From Ehretia macrophylla (taxonomy: Eukaryota > Streptophyta > Magnoliopsida > Boraginales > Ehretiaceae): DNA of 64,000 bases. Location of the stretch: positions 21,711,425 to 21,775,424 of the forward strand of contig CM075771.1 of the NCBI GenBank assembly GCA_037974665.1, written 5' to 3'. How positions within the stretch are numbered: the stretch's first letter is position 1; each line of letters starts with the position of its first letter. This document shows positions 34,204 through 45,989 of this stretch, piece by piece. Made by a program: the position numbers and the translations under genes. The notes beneath the pieces are model-generated. The model did not search any database. It was not told where the DNA came from and saw only the letters and a list, made by a program, of their open reading frames with translations.

Positions 34204-36688
34204 AAAACTCATGAGACGTGCGCGCCATGCTTTGGGTTGTATTTTCAATGCTTTCATTCTTGGTGATGCAAAAGAATAGGCCGAAGAAAAAGTCAACAAT
34301 TACATTTTCTGATAATTAATATCATCAAGTAAAATCAAACCTAAGGAAAGAAAAGAGAAAGTCGTGACTGGTTTCACTCTACTCTAATAATATGACTTTG
34401 CATAAGCATCGGCTTGTCATGTTCCCTGGACATCGATAGCCGTGGATATGGCAAAGGCAATGAGAAACACATCAACGTGTTGCATGCAATCACGTGAGGA
34501 AAAAGATCTCAACAGTTTCTTTTAGCTGCTTTATCGTTTACTAGGAAAAAGAGCTCAAATGATATATACTCAATTAGCAGTTGAGCACAAAACTAACATT
34601 GATATAATTCGTTGGCCTAGTTAATTAAATGATAATCCAAATTTCAACGATTAATAACTATTGTGGTGGGATCGTTCAACAAAGCAATTTATAAACCAAA
34701 TCAAATATTTTTCTCATTAGTTAAATTTGACTGTATGAATTTATCGATACCACTTATTATTGTCGAAAGTCATCTAATCCTCTATAGCCAATATAGCAAT
34801 CTATAGGGTAAAAAGCTTCTAAAGTCATTGTATTAATACATTCTGATCACTTCCATAATCAAGAAATAAAGAAACCAACATAACTGTGTCTTTTCTGGCC
34901 CAAACAATTACTTAATTTTTTCCGAATCTGTCTGATGAGTTATATGTTTAGGTTAACCCCCATCAACTTATGCTCCCATATTCTTAATTTCAGCCATGCA
35001 ATTGCATGCTTTCTAAGTACAATTGGAAATTATGTGTTTTCCTTATTCTGGACGATACTTGGATTAAACTCCTAACCTATATTATGTGTTGTTTCTTTGA
35101 CATTGTCAACAGCTATTTAATGTTCATCGAGATAAACTTATTCATAAAAAAGAAAAAAAGAATTACAAGTCTTAAATCAAATTGCTGTAAGCAAAAAAAA
35201 AAGTAGTTCGGTGGTGATTATCAATCCTTTTTTTTTTTTTTTGTTGACAATGAGGAATTCGTCTAAGTTGGACCATATTAAATCCACCTTAAATTACAAA
35301 TCTCGTAATATAAAAGTATTTTTCAATACTTGTATGATTTAAGTCAAGAAGAAGACCTAAACTTAAAACTTTTAATCCACAATCTTCTTTTATTCGTCTG
35401 ATCAGTAGTTATTGATAATTTATTTCCGTGGTTAGTTTTCTCTCTCACTTTTATATGAGATTCTTCTCATTTGATTGTATATAATTGGTTCTTAATCTTA
35501 TCGTTTGTAAACATTGCACTCAACAAATTAAAGACGTAATTTGGGGGACGCGCATATCTTGACTTGACAGTTCTTGATATTTAGGTTAGAATTTTAATTA
35601 TATGGTTCCTGAAGAATGAAGCCTGTGTTGGCTTAATTTTTTTTTTTTTTTCAAAGGAGACGTACAACACATGCATATGTATATATAATCAGCGAGAATT
35701 AAGATCGTAATTTTTCGCACCAAAGCACCAGTGCCTTGTGCCACTTAGAGGTGTGCATGGATCGGTTTAGGCGATTTAAAACATATTTTTAGAACCAAAT
35801 CAATACACACGGTTTGAAAAAATTAAAATCATAACCAATGCATATACCTATCAAAGCCCCAAACCAAACTAATATATTTGAAAAAACCAAAACCAAGTCA
35901 AATCATACATTCTGTTTAATTTATAGTTGCATTTGAATAAATTAATTATGTTGTAAAAATCTAAAATACAGAAAAATTACTCATGGTGTCTCTTGGTTTT
36001 TCAATAAAATGGGAGATAGATTGAAAAATGTGGAGGAATGTAAGAAGTTCTCTAGTGAATACTACACATATTTACTATATATATATCGGATAGGTTTGAG
36101 TTTATGGTTTTGATAATAAAAAATATAAACCAAATTATATAGTCGGTTTTTATAAAAGTTTAAACCATAACAAACCAAATTATTGAGAAACCGCCAAAAA
36201 TAGATTAATTTAGATTGAATTAAGCAGTTTGAATGAATTGACAATTTCACTACACACCCTTATTCAATCATCTTAGAAAAAAAATGTTGATTTTCTGTAA
36301 AGTTTCCACCTTGGAACGTGTCCACATGGTAGTCAATCTTCCATTTCGATGTGCACTACGTAACGAACACCATTGGCACGAATTTTCTAGTCTCTTGAAA
36401 CATGTTGACCTTTCAACTTCCGAGTCTGAGGTCTTGGTCTCTTCGGCTTAAAACTCACGGAAAAATTAACCAATCCCCATTAGGTGCTACATTCATTTGG
36501 AACGTTAAAGGAAGATTACATCATAAATGGTTTCTTTCATCACATGATTTTGACTCTTCGTTACCTTGATTCATATCTCAAATGAAGTCGTTCCATGTTT
36601 TTCGAAACAACTCATTAAAGTTTAATTTTGTAAACATTGGATGGTCGGTAATTTCACCTCGTAACAATGATTAGGAGATTTATTCTTG
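34204..36688. other. Intergenic, no gene recognised
   Basis: Long AT-rich stretch with poly-T runs (35228, 35639). Segments around 35740-36250 contain many AAACCAAA-type words, likely an old repeat, but no ends or coding similarity were found. Confidence 0.5.
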
Positions 36689-36697
36689 TAAAAATTA

Positions 36698-37182
36698 GGA
36701 AAAATTTTCACATTTAGTCCTTATTAGTTACAAAAAAATTAATTTAGTCTCTATTATTTAAAATATTTTAATTTAGTCCTTATTATGTCTCAAAAAGTTT
36801 TAATTTCATCCCCATTATTTAAAGTTTTTTAATTTCATCTTTATTGTTTGCTAAAAAATTTCAGTTTCGTCCCTATTGTTTTCAAAAAGTTTCAAATTCC
36901 TCCCTATTATTTCTCAAAAAATTTTAATTTAGTCCTTGAATAATATGGACGAAATTGAAACTTTAACAAACTAATAGGGACGAAATTGAAACTTTTTAAA
37001 AATAATATAGATAAAATTGAAACTTTTGAAAAACAATAAGGACAAAATTTAAAAAAATTAAATAATAAAGACGAAATTGAAAATTTTAATGAAATAATAA
37101 GGACTAAATTGAGACATTTTAAATAATAGAGACCAAACTAATTTTTTTTGTAAATAATAAGGACCAAACGTGAAATTTTTCC
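36698..37182. mobile_element. Foldback (Mutator-type MITE) element 1
   Basis: A 485-bp near-complete inverted repeat starting GGAAAAATTTTCAC and ending GTGAAATTTTTCC, flanked by a perfect 9-bp duplication TAAAAATTA (36689-36697, 37183-37191). The arms consist of drifting copies of a unit like TTAATTTAGTCCTTATTATT. No protein is encoded. Confidence 0.85.
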
Positions 37183-37644
37183 TAAAAATTAGATAGATCA
37201 TTACGTACGATCAAGAAAGGATCTAAATCTGTAAAAGAACATCTTTTGGAATATAAATTTTTGGTTCTCAACCATGTAGTCTATTTTGATTGTTTACAAA
37301 GAGATTATTATTTTTTTTCCTGATATTTAAAATTTTGAACTATATGATTTTGACAATGATTGTAGAAGCTTCAATATTGTGTTGGAAACTTCAACATGCA
37401 GACATCCAAACACGTCTTCTGGTAGGCGTCAACAAGAAAGCAAATTACAATAAGCATTAAATTCGGAGAAAATGAAATGTGAATGAGAATAAAGTAATTT
37501 ACATAATATTCAATTACTCTCAAGCCACTTTCCATCCATTTCTAATCCCCCAAATTAAACGCGTCCCAAGATTTAGAGAATGCGTCACAGTTTGTGGAAA
37601 TACATGCACTCTATTAACACCAATTTGATTCATTGCCCTCTTAC

Positions 37645-37653
37645 TATATATAT
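37645..37653 (+). promoter_or_regulatory. TATA box of the PAR1-family gene
   Basis: TATATATAT lies about 115 bp upstream of the ATG at 37767, followed by a C/A-rich leader. Confidence 0.5.
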
Positions 37654-37766
37654 GCAAACTCCTCCATAGATTTTCACTCACAAACTCATCATCGAATCCT
37701 CATTTGCATTCACTAACAAGTCTTCTAAATACCCACATAGCTAGACGAGCACAACACAAACTAATC

Positions 37767-38891
37767 ATGGCATCTTCAACGGAAGTATCATTGATTCTTT
37801 TCTTTGCTTGCTCTCTCTTCATCCAAGGAACACTAGGTATGCATTCAATCTAATAATTCCCTCTTTTATGAATATATGTTTGTAAAAAATAGGGAAAAAC
37901 CTTACAAAGGGTTGCCGTTTTGAATTGCAACTATTGGAATATTACTACGTATCAATTATTTGTCATCTTGTGGTACTGCTGTTGTCACGTATAATTAATT
38001 TTTTAATTGTTACCATTTTGAAGACGTTACTTAACGAAGATGATTTTTGTCTAGGGGAAATTGTATGCGAGGATTTACCAACCAATGTTTGTGCCTTCTC
38101 CATTGCATCATCTGGGAAGAGGTGTTTGTTGGAAAATTATGCGACCAAAGATGGAAAGGTGGGATACCAATGCAGGACATCAGAGGTGGTTGTGGAGAGG
38201 ATGGCTGAACACATAGAGACCGATGAGTGCGTCAACGCTTGCGGGGTTGATCGAAGCTCTGTGGGGATTTCATCCGACGCCTTGCTTGAGCCACAGATGA
38301 CTGCCAAACTTTGCTCTCCTGCTTGTTATGAGAAATGCCCCAACATTGTCGACCTCTACTTCAACTTGGCTGCCGGAGAGGGTAAGCTTATATTTTACAA
38401 TCCGTTAAACATTTCTATAAATAATTAGATAGAAAGTTAGGTAATAATTTATTATAATTAAAAAATTTTAGTTCGAATCACGGTTTCTCAGCATTTCTAT
38501 ACCTAAATATTTCTTTACCTGCATTTTTTCCTTTCTCAAGTGCTCTGCTTTCTCTGTTTTTGTTTTTTTTTTGTTTTTTTTTTGGGTGTACAAGAGATTA
38601 TGATGCCTTTCTTGTGACATAATTTCTTGACACCTAAGCAAAGTGTTCTCTCTTATTTAAAGCTATGATCACTTGTCATATACCAACTGAACTATAACTA
38701 TATTGCATTATGATACCTATATAAATTAATTCGTATTGGATTGTGCAGGAGTTTATTTGCCAGATCTCTGCAACAGAGTGAAGAGCAACCCTCACCGTGC
38801 CATGATTGAGCTTATGAGCAACAGTGATGCCCCTATTGTTTCCGATGTCGATGCCGCCGCTGCCCCTGTGCCGCCGCCGGCTTCTTTCTAA
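37767..38891 (+). CDS. PAR1 family secreted protein, 179 aa
   Basis: Three exons: 37767-37836, 38055-38381, 38749-38891, phases consistent. Residues 1-23 are a signal peptide ([18 protein letters not shown]...). The mature part matches the PAR1 (photoassimilate-responsive) family: [79 protein letters not shown]. It is rich in cysteine, as expected for a secreted disulfide-bonded protein. The C-terminus ends in a variable Ala/Pro-rich tail. The biochemical role of the family is unknown; founding members respond to sugars in leaves. No lesion is seen. Confidence 0.93.
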
Positions 38892-40244
38892 ATACCGTTT
38901 GGTCATGAGGATTATTGAAGTTATTTTTCCGTGGAGTTATTGTAACTAACGGAAATGAGAGCAATTACTAATTAAGATATTAGTTAGAGGCAATGGAAAT
39001 TTGGATTGGTTTTGTTGGCGTTAAAATTTTATTACGAGGGATTATATTTATTTGTTTTTCCGATGGAGTGTTCCAATAAAGACAATGCGCATATTTTTGT
39101 CCTAATCTTCTATTCATTTTCAGTTTCTCACATATATATTTGTAAACAAATTGAGTACTAGATAACATTTGAGTTTTACGATCATATAAATCATTTTCTC
39201 CTTCAACGAATCAAAAGTTCCACTATGCATGCATAAAGTACGATTTTATTAGGAAATGGTTATATAAAGTCTTGTACTCGATGTATATTTAATGTTGGAA
39301 GAATTAGGAGCATGGGACATAATTATCCTGCTCTTTTTTTCTTATTCTTTCTTTTTCTTTTTCTTGTGAGAATACACAACAATTGTCATTTTTTGTTTTT
39401 TGTGTTTTTTTTTAAAACACTACAACATTTTAATTCTTTTGTAATATTTTAACTAAAAAATAATAAAGACCGTTGCAATAAAACTCATTGCAACGGTTAA
39501 ATGCAACCATAGAAAAGAAGAATTGCAAAAAGGGATTTCTTGCAGAATTTTATAAACGCCAAAACGAAAGAGCTGATCATTGATTCATATGCTACCATCT
39601 TTGGATTTTGTTTTTTGGTAATTGGTAAGATATTGGAGATTTATGGAAAAACGCAAGGAATGGAGAGGAAAACTTTTATTTTCAACATCCCCTTTCCTTT
39701 TAAAACATGAGGAAAACATTTTTTTTTTTCATAACTGTGAAATCTGCACACATGTCCAGTGGCATAACGATGAAGATGAATTCATGCATTCTTTCCCGCT
39801 ATTAAATATAGAAATTGGCTTTGTTGTTTCGATCTAAAATTTTCCAACCCTTAAATTGTTGTACCTCCGTAGAATTATCAATATAAATCTCTAGAGTGGA
39901 TGGTGGATCGCCCCCTCCTTTACCTCAACCGTTACATAACGTACACAATTCTTCTTCTTTTTTTTTTTTTTTAATTTAATAAAAGGAGCATACAGAATTA
40001 GTTTATGGAGGTGTTTTTCCATAAGATTTTTTTTATTATTTTATTTAAGGAAATACTTAAGTCAGACAACACAATTTAAAGAATGTCAACCACGAGAATT
40101 GATTTTGCAATCTCTCACACTTGAATCGAAGAACATACTACTTGACCAAAGGCCTATTGGTTTTTTCCATAAGATTTGATTCGTTCGTGCATATTAGTCC
40201 TATCAGTTCTAAATTTTTTAGCAAGGTTTGATAAATTCGTGCAC
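38892..40244. other. Intergenic, no gene recognised
   Basis: 3' UTR of the PAR1 gene, then AT-rich DNA. A segment from about 39418 (CACTACAACATTTTAATTC, with GTTGCAA motifs after it) might be one end of an old CACTA-type element, but I found no partner end. Confidence 0.4.
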
Positions 40245-40247
40245 TTA

Positions 40248-40906
40248 GGGCAAGTCCAACAAAATCCTTATTTTTTCTCTATAATAGAGAGCAAAATTAG
40301 TGACTCTCTATTTTTATAAACTCTCTATTTCAGTTTTACTCCAACAACATTCTCTATTCAAACTCTCTATTTCTAAATTCATCTCCAAAAAAAATAAAAT
40401 ATCATAAATAAATGTAGACTATCTATTTCTGAATTCACTTATAAATAAATTTAAAATAAAATATCATAAATTCTAAATAATATGACCAAAAAAAAAAGTT
40501 ATACAATATTCACATATCACTCCAATATTCTTTGAGAGTAATTTTTTGTATTTTTTTAGAGCAATAAAATAATGATCCGATAGTACAATTCTTTTAATTT
40601 TGATACACAAAAAAAAAAAAAAAAAAAAAAAGAAGCCAAGATGTGTACAACGATAGAATTAACTTAATTGCCAGCTCATGTACATATGCTTTGTTTATAT
40701 ATGCTAGTTGGTATGTAAAACCAAGTGGGTCATTGTGCTTTGTAGCGAGTGAGCTTTGCTCGCTGCATGTGGCGAGCATAAGGAAGACGTATAGCGAGCT
40801 ATTCAATCTAGCGAAATAAATGGCTAAATTGTTGGAGCATTTTTTTTTTTGTTTGATTCTTTATTTTGACTAAAAAGTTAAAGTAACTAAATTGTTGGAC
40901 TTGCTC
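40248..40906. mobile_element. PIF/Harbinger-type MITE
   Basis: Terminal inverted repeats GGGCAAGTCCAACAA and GAGCAAGTCCAACAA match at 14 of 15 bases. They are flanked by the 3-bp duplication TTA (40245-40247, 40907-40909) typical of PIF/Harbinger transposition. The 659-bp interior includes a poly-A tract near 40608-40631 and a GC-richer segment with repeated GCGAG words (40740-40800). No transposase is encoded. Confidence 0.75.
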
Positions 40907-40909
40907 TTA

Positions 40910-41385
40910 GCTTCACAGTGCTAAAACTCTCATAAATTCAGTTTCATCCCTAATATATAGGAAAAATCTGATAATTTTATCTTGATAATTTACCTTATTT
41001 TATCCTTAAATCAAATTGGTATTAAGAGTAATAGTTCAAAATCTTATATATTGATTTTCAAAGTCATAATTTATTTTTGTGAGACAACTTAGTATTTTAA
41101 TCTTGTAAGATCTACTATCACAAGCTCTTGCTTTCATATCATATAGAGAGATATAGAGAAAAAAGTGAAATGAAATATGTTTAATATAATATATATTTGT
41201 TTAATTGACCCAAATAGAAACAAATTGAAATTAAAAAAAAATTATTACACTTTGAAGAATGTGTCACCAAAGATCAAAATGCACTCGTCTAGCAATCAAT
41301 TAAAAACTAGAAAATATGAACTAAATGAAATCCTCACGCACAACCTTCTTTTGATAAAAAAGAATCGAACTCTTGTTTAGGACAA
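40910..41385. other. Intergenic / laccase 3' side
   Basis: AT-rich sequence leading to the laccase stop codon. Nothing recognisable apart from the probable 3' UTR. Confidence 0.5.
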
Positions 41386-44246
41386 CTAGCAATGTGGTAG
41401 ATCTGTGGGAGGGGGAGGTAGTGTCGTCGAAGGAGTTGGACCATTCTCAACTACAAAAGCAGTTGCTAAACCCCAAGGTAAATGGACATCCAAATGACAG
41501 TGCATCAACCATACACCTGTAAAAGCAACATTTTCAAACCAAAATAAAATTAGATATGAAATTATTTATTCGTTAAAGACATTCAAGGAATTAAAAAGTA
41601 CTCATCATGGTACATATTTATTATAAATAAAATTAGATACCAAATTAAAGTATATAAGAATGAGCAACAACTTACCGGGATTATTTGCGCGAAACCTAAC
41701 TACGGCCCATCCTCCTACAGGCACGGCGATGGTGTTACGTTCTTGTGGATTGATAAGGTTAAACTTTTCTTGATCTCGTTGAGGATTGTAGTTGCCAAAC
41801 CCTTGAGCCAATACATGGAAGTTGAATCCATGCAAGTGTATAGGGTGGTTTTCTATTGCAATCAAAGCAGTGTTTTGCAAAACAATTTCAACTGTGGCAT
41901 TGTACTTCACTTTCTTCACTTTTGTTGATTTGGTGGTCATTAGGATTGTTTGATTGAAACTGTTACTAGAATTTGTATAATCAAACTGTAGAGGTGGTGT
42001 ATCTGGAAAATCAATTGTGTATATTCCTTCAACATTGTTGAAAAATGCTTGTAGCATTGACAATTTCGTAGGTAGCTGAAAGGACGCATTGTTCATACTA
42101 GCAGCTAATCGTTGACCGAGCGGACCAGCACAACTTGTATTTCCAAGTCCATCACACGCAACTAGGCCCAATCCAACAGTTATAAACATATGTTCGTCAA
42201 CTGTACGAGGCACTGGGATCCAGAAAGGCCCAGTAGTAAGCCCAGTCAAATTGCTAAAGAATTTATGGGCTGTTGGTGTGTCATTGAAAGCTGGTAATAT
42301 AGGCATTTTAGGGGTTGATGATATGGCACCATCATAAACAATTATCCCAGTTGTTGTAGTGTTATCGAATGGAACACCTGCTGCACTGGCATAAGGATGT
42401 GCCGCCATATAATATAGTCCCCGTGGTTGATCAGCTTTTAGAAGCACATCAGTGGTTTGACCAGGGGCGACTACTACAACGTCAGTAACATATGGATTGG
42501 TGTAAGAGGCATCTACTGCTATAACTGTCATATTATGATCAGCTATTTTGAAGAAGAGTTCATTATTGAGTGCAGCGTTAATAATCCGCAAGAGATATGT
42601 TTTTCCTTGTCTCACCTTTAACTTGTATGTATCTAGTATGCGAAAAAGGAAAAAAGTTGAAGTTAAAACCCAATCTTTATTCAAAAGGCAACTATTTAGA
42701 ATTGGTTTTAAACAATTGATTTTTATTATAAATTATGTCAGGCATGTAAGCTTACGATTTGAAGAACATGGATAGAGATCGCCAGGCCGTCCATTTATCG
42801 TATACGCATCGGAGTTGTTAGGTGCACCACCGGAAGCCAACCCTTCATTCTCAACGTCAACGACATTGGCATTCCACCATTCCCCTATCAAAGAAATTTA
42901 TTTAGTTGCAATTATATTCAATTCAAATATTTCCTATCTCTTTTTATACTTATTAAAAATTTGGAAAGCCAAACCCAACATTAAACTAATTGACAATTGC
43001 TTTGGAGTAAATTTAAGGAGCTATTCGTGATATAGGCATACTTTAGATGTGACAAAATGAGAATGTTTATTATATTATTACTTGCCTGTTTATTCATGAT
43101 CATGAGTGCTTTGACTAGGGGTGGGGGGGTGGGGGAGGGAAAGGAAGAAGAAGAAGAAGAAGGGAACTTCTGGTCGTGCTGAACGCGTATGAGTTATCAT
43201 AAGAATAATAAAAAATTCAAGAAAAAAAAAAATTAGGTACCTAATAGGATCGGAACCTCTCTGTATGGTTTCGGGAAGGGGTATGAACGACCAGCTCTAG
43301 GACGAATCACTAATGCACCATAAACTGTTGCTCGAAGCCATTGCACATGAGCATGCCACCAAAGAGTTCCTTCTTGTCTAGTTATATTAAATTTGTAGGT
43401 ATATGTATTTCCAGGGAGAATTGGACACTGAGTTACATATTCAGGTCCATCGGCCCAACCACTTAATAACTGAAACACGCCATGCCTGTACAGGATTAGA
43501 ATTCATTAGTCGTAGAAAGATAGTTTCAATCTTATAGCAGATATGTATAAGATGGAGTCTGAATTCCTCCTCCTGTATACTTTATTTAAATTTGATATTG
43601 TTGAATTTTGTGACTAGAAAATGAGACAATCATAATGAAGAATAAATCTATAGCAGGTGGATTTGACAATCTCTTTCATTTTGAACTTTTAACTCGCTCT
43701 TGCAGACTTACCAATGAATGGAGAGATTGTATGGCGATTTGTTAAAAACATGAACCACGAGGGTATCACCCTCTCGTACGCGTATGGTTGGGCCTGGTAA
43801 ACTTCCATTCACAGCCGTTATCACTTGTTCTTGACATAGCCGCTGGACTGTCAAATTTTTCACCTGTAGCAAGAGAGCTAGTTAATTCCATGTGCATGTT
43901 GAAATCACAGAATCAAAGTGTCTTTCTCTTCCTAGTTTTTTTTTTCTTTTTTCTTTTCTGCACAAGAAGTTTCCTCTGATTGAAGCAAATATGATATGCC
44001 CTCGCATTACAAAATTAAAACACGAATGCGATCATATGTAAATGACTAAGCATACATGTGCATATACATCATCGACGACTCTAGCTAGGTTGAATAAATA
44101 AAATAATGCTACTATCAATGTCCTACGATGTTGACGGTTTAGAGTTGCGAAATTACATGAAATGTGTGCTCTACAACTTCAGCAGAAGCACATGCAAAAG
44201 CTAGAAAAACTAGAGCCCATCCCAGCAAGTGCATAGGGCGTGCCAT
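41386..44246 (-). CDS. Laccase, 567 aa
   Basis: Six exons in transcript order: 44246-44157, 43863-43712, 43485-43241, 42884-42756, 42632-41676, 41516-41386, all in phase with GT/AG borders. Residues 1-22 are a signal peptide. Three cupredoxin domains carry the four copper motifs: HWHG (His80, His82), WWHAH (His125, His127), [15 protein letters not shown], and [12 protein letters not shown] (His530, Cys531, His532, His536) with Leu541 as the likely type-1 axial residue. Many N-x-S/T sites fit a secreted glycoprotein. The enzyme oxidises phenolics with O2 in the apoplast; plant laccases act in lignin or flavonoid polymerisation, and I cannot place this one in a subgroup. Length is normal for the family and no lesion is seen. 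Confidence 0.95.
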
Positions 44247-44825
44247 ATCGAGACGAGGAATTAGTATAAAAAAACCAACTTTAGAAAGAAAAAGTAATTT
44301 CTGACAGGGATCGATGAAGAGAAAAGTTCCCTCTTTAAGCGAACAGAATGTTCAACCTAAAGAAGGCAATATGGATGAAGATCCCTGTTCTTTTGTATCA
44401 AAACAAAGAAGAGATCCTTGTGTTTTCTGACTTGCTTTGCTTGTTTCTCTATGGGCTATATATATAGTACACGAACTAATTAAGAGATTATTTATTACCA
44501 AAAAAAAAAAAAAAAAAACTAAAGAGATTATAATTAAGCACACGCTTCGCACGATTGCGTGGTAGTAGAAGCCTAGTGAACAATACTTTATTGCAAGATT
44601 CACCATCAAACCGTTGGAGCTAATACTCGTTTGAATAAGACCTTAACCATTAGCATATTTGTTGTCAATGAAATCTGTGTTTTGACCCGTTCCGGATACT
44701 CTAGTTCTCAAATTTCTCATTTTTTTAGATCTAGAGTAGGTAATTATGATAGTGTCATCTAAGAAGTTCTTCATGCTCACTTTATGTGTTTCAAACTTTG
44801 TGACATATTACTCTTCCACAAAAAG
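44247..44825. other. Laccase leader, promoter and upstream DNA
   Basis: Upstream DNA of the laccase gene. It includes the leader, the TATA box at 44457-44466, and a poly-A run near 44500. Confidence 0.5.
44457..44466 (-). promoter_or_regulatory. TATA box of the laccase gene
   Basis: TATATATATA about 210 bp upstream of the laccase ATG on the minus strand. Confidence 0.45.
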
Positions 44826-45160
44826 TGTAATGTCTCAAATCTAGAACTTCAGACCCATAGGTGAGATTTGTGTTGTAAACATAAAAAATAACTATTTGGA
44901 CCCTCGTATCAAGAAACCCAAAATGGTTAACTTAAATTGACCAACTAGGTGGTGTAAAATTCTAAAGGTGGCTCTTACGGGTTCGAGGTGACTCCCACCG
45001 CCTTCTTGGTGTAGTACTTTGTCCCGTATACCACTTAATTCCTGCACCAAGTCCAGAACTCTAGACCCGCAAGCCAGACTGATATTGTAAGTATAAGATA
45101 TAAGATATAACTATTTGGACCCTCTTATCAAGCGACCCAAAATGATTAATTCAAATTATC
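44826..45160 (+). repeat. Two-copy direct repeat, ~110 bp
   Basis: Sequence around 44830-44935 recurs at about 45052-45158. The best-kept piece is AACTATTTGGACCCTC followed by TATCAAG and CCCAAAATG. Spacing is about 220 bp. Origin unknown. Confidence 0.7.
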
Positions 45161-45561
45161 TTTTACACTCACAACACCCACTTATAAACCACATATATAT
45201 TATCTCCTACCGATGTGTGATTTCACGGAAAGCATGATCCATGATAATAAGACACAAGAATTAGCTTTTTGACTAATTGGATCTTTCAACAATTAAATCT
45301 CCTCCGACGACAGCTGCTAAGGTTGTTTTAACTTATAATATTTTTCAAGAACGTGCTGTTTTGAGACCCGCGACTACGTACCTATGATGGGCAGTCGCTA
45401 AGGTTTAGTTTCCAGTTTGATGGAAATCATTCTTCTTCTACTTCCGCGTTGTTTCGAACAACTGAAGTCTCCAGACAAAATATTGGATTGCAATCTGTAT
45501 AAAAATCTTTGTTCCTCCCATTACGGTTTTTGAATACCATGCAAAACTAGGTAAAACAAAA

Positions 45562-45989
45562 GGGTAAATTTCATACTTAGTCCCTATTGATTAAATGTTT
45601 TTTTAATGTCGTCCTTAATGTTTTAAAAGATTCATACAAGTCCTTAATGTTTACAAAAGTTATTCAAAATGGTCCCTATTGTTCAAACTTAACCAATTTG
45701 GTCCATATTATTTTTCAAAAAATTCAATTTAGTTTCTATTATTTTCTAAAAAAATTGAATTCAATCCATACATCTTATCCCTATTTGGGGACTAAATGAA
45801 ATTTTATGAGAAACAATAAGGACTAGATTTGCTAGTTTTAAACAATGGGGACTAAATTTGCTAGTTTTAAACAATATGGATCATTTTGAATCACTTTGTA
45901 AACATTAACGACTTCTATAAATCTTTTAAAACATTAAGGATCAACTTAAAAAAATAACAAACAATGGGGACTAAGTGTGAAATTTACCC
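45562..45989. mobile_element. Foldback (Mutator-type MITE) element 2
   Basis: A 428-bp inverted repeat starting GGGTAAATTTCATACTTAGT and ending in its complement (CTAAGTGTGAAATTTACCC). Imperfect direct repeats TAAAACAAAA and TAAAGACAAA flank it. Its arms are built of the same GTCCCTATT/AATAGGGAC words as element 1. Confidence 0.75.

Noticed and set aside
38460..38500. GTTCGAATCAC as a tRNA T-arm
   Set aside because: No acceptor or anticodon arms around it; it lies in an intron of the PAR1 gene.
39418..39530. CACTACAACATTTT as the end of another CACTA element
   Set aside because: No inverted partner or 3-bp duplication found nearby.
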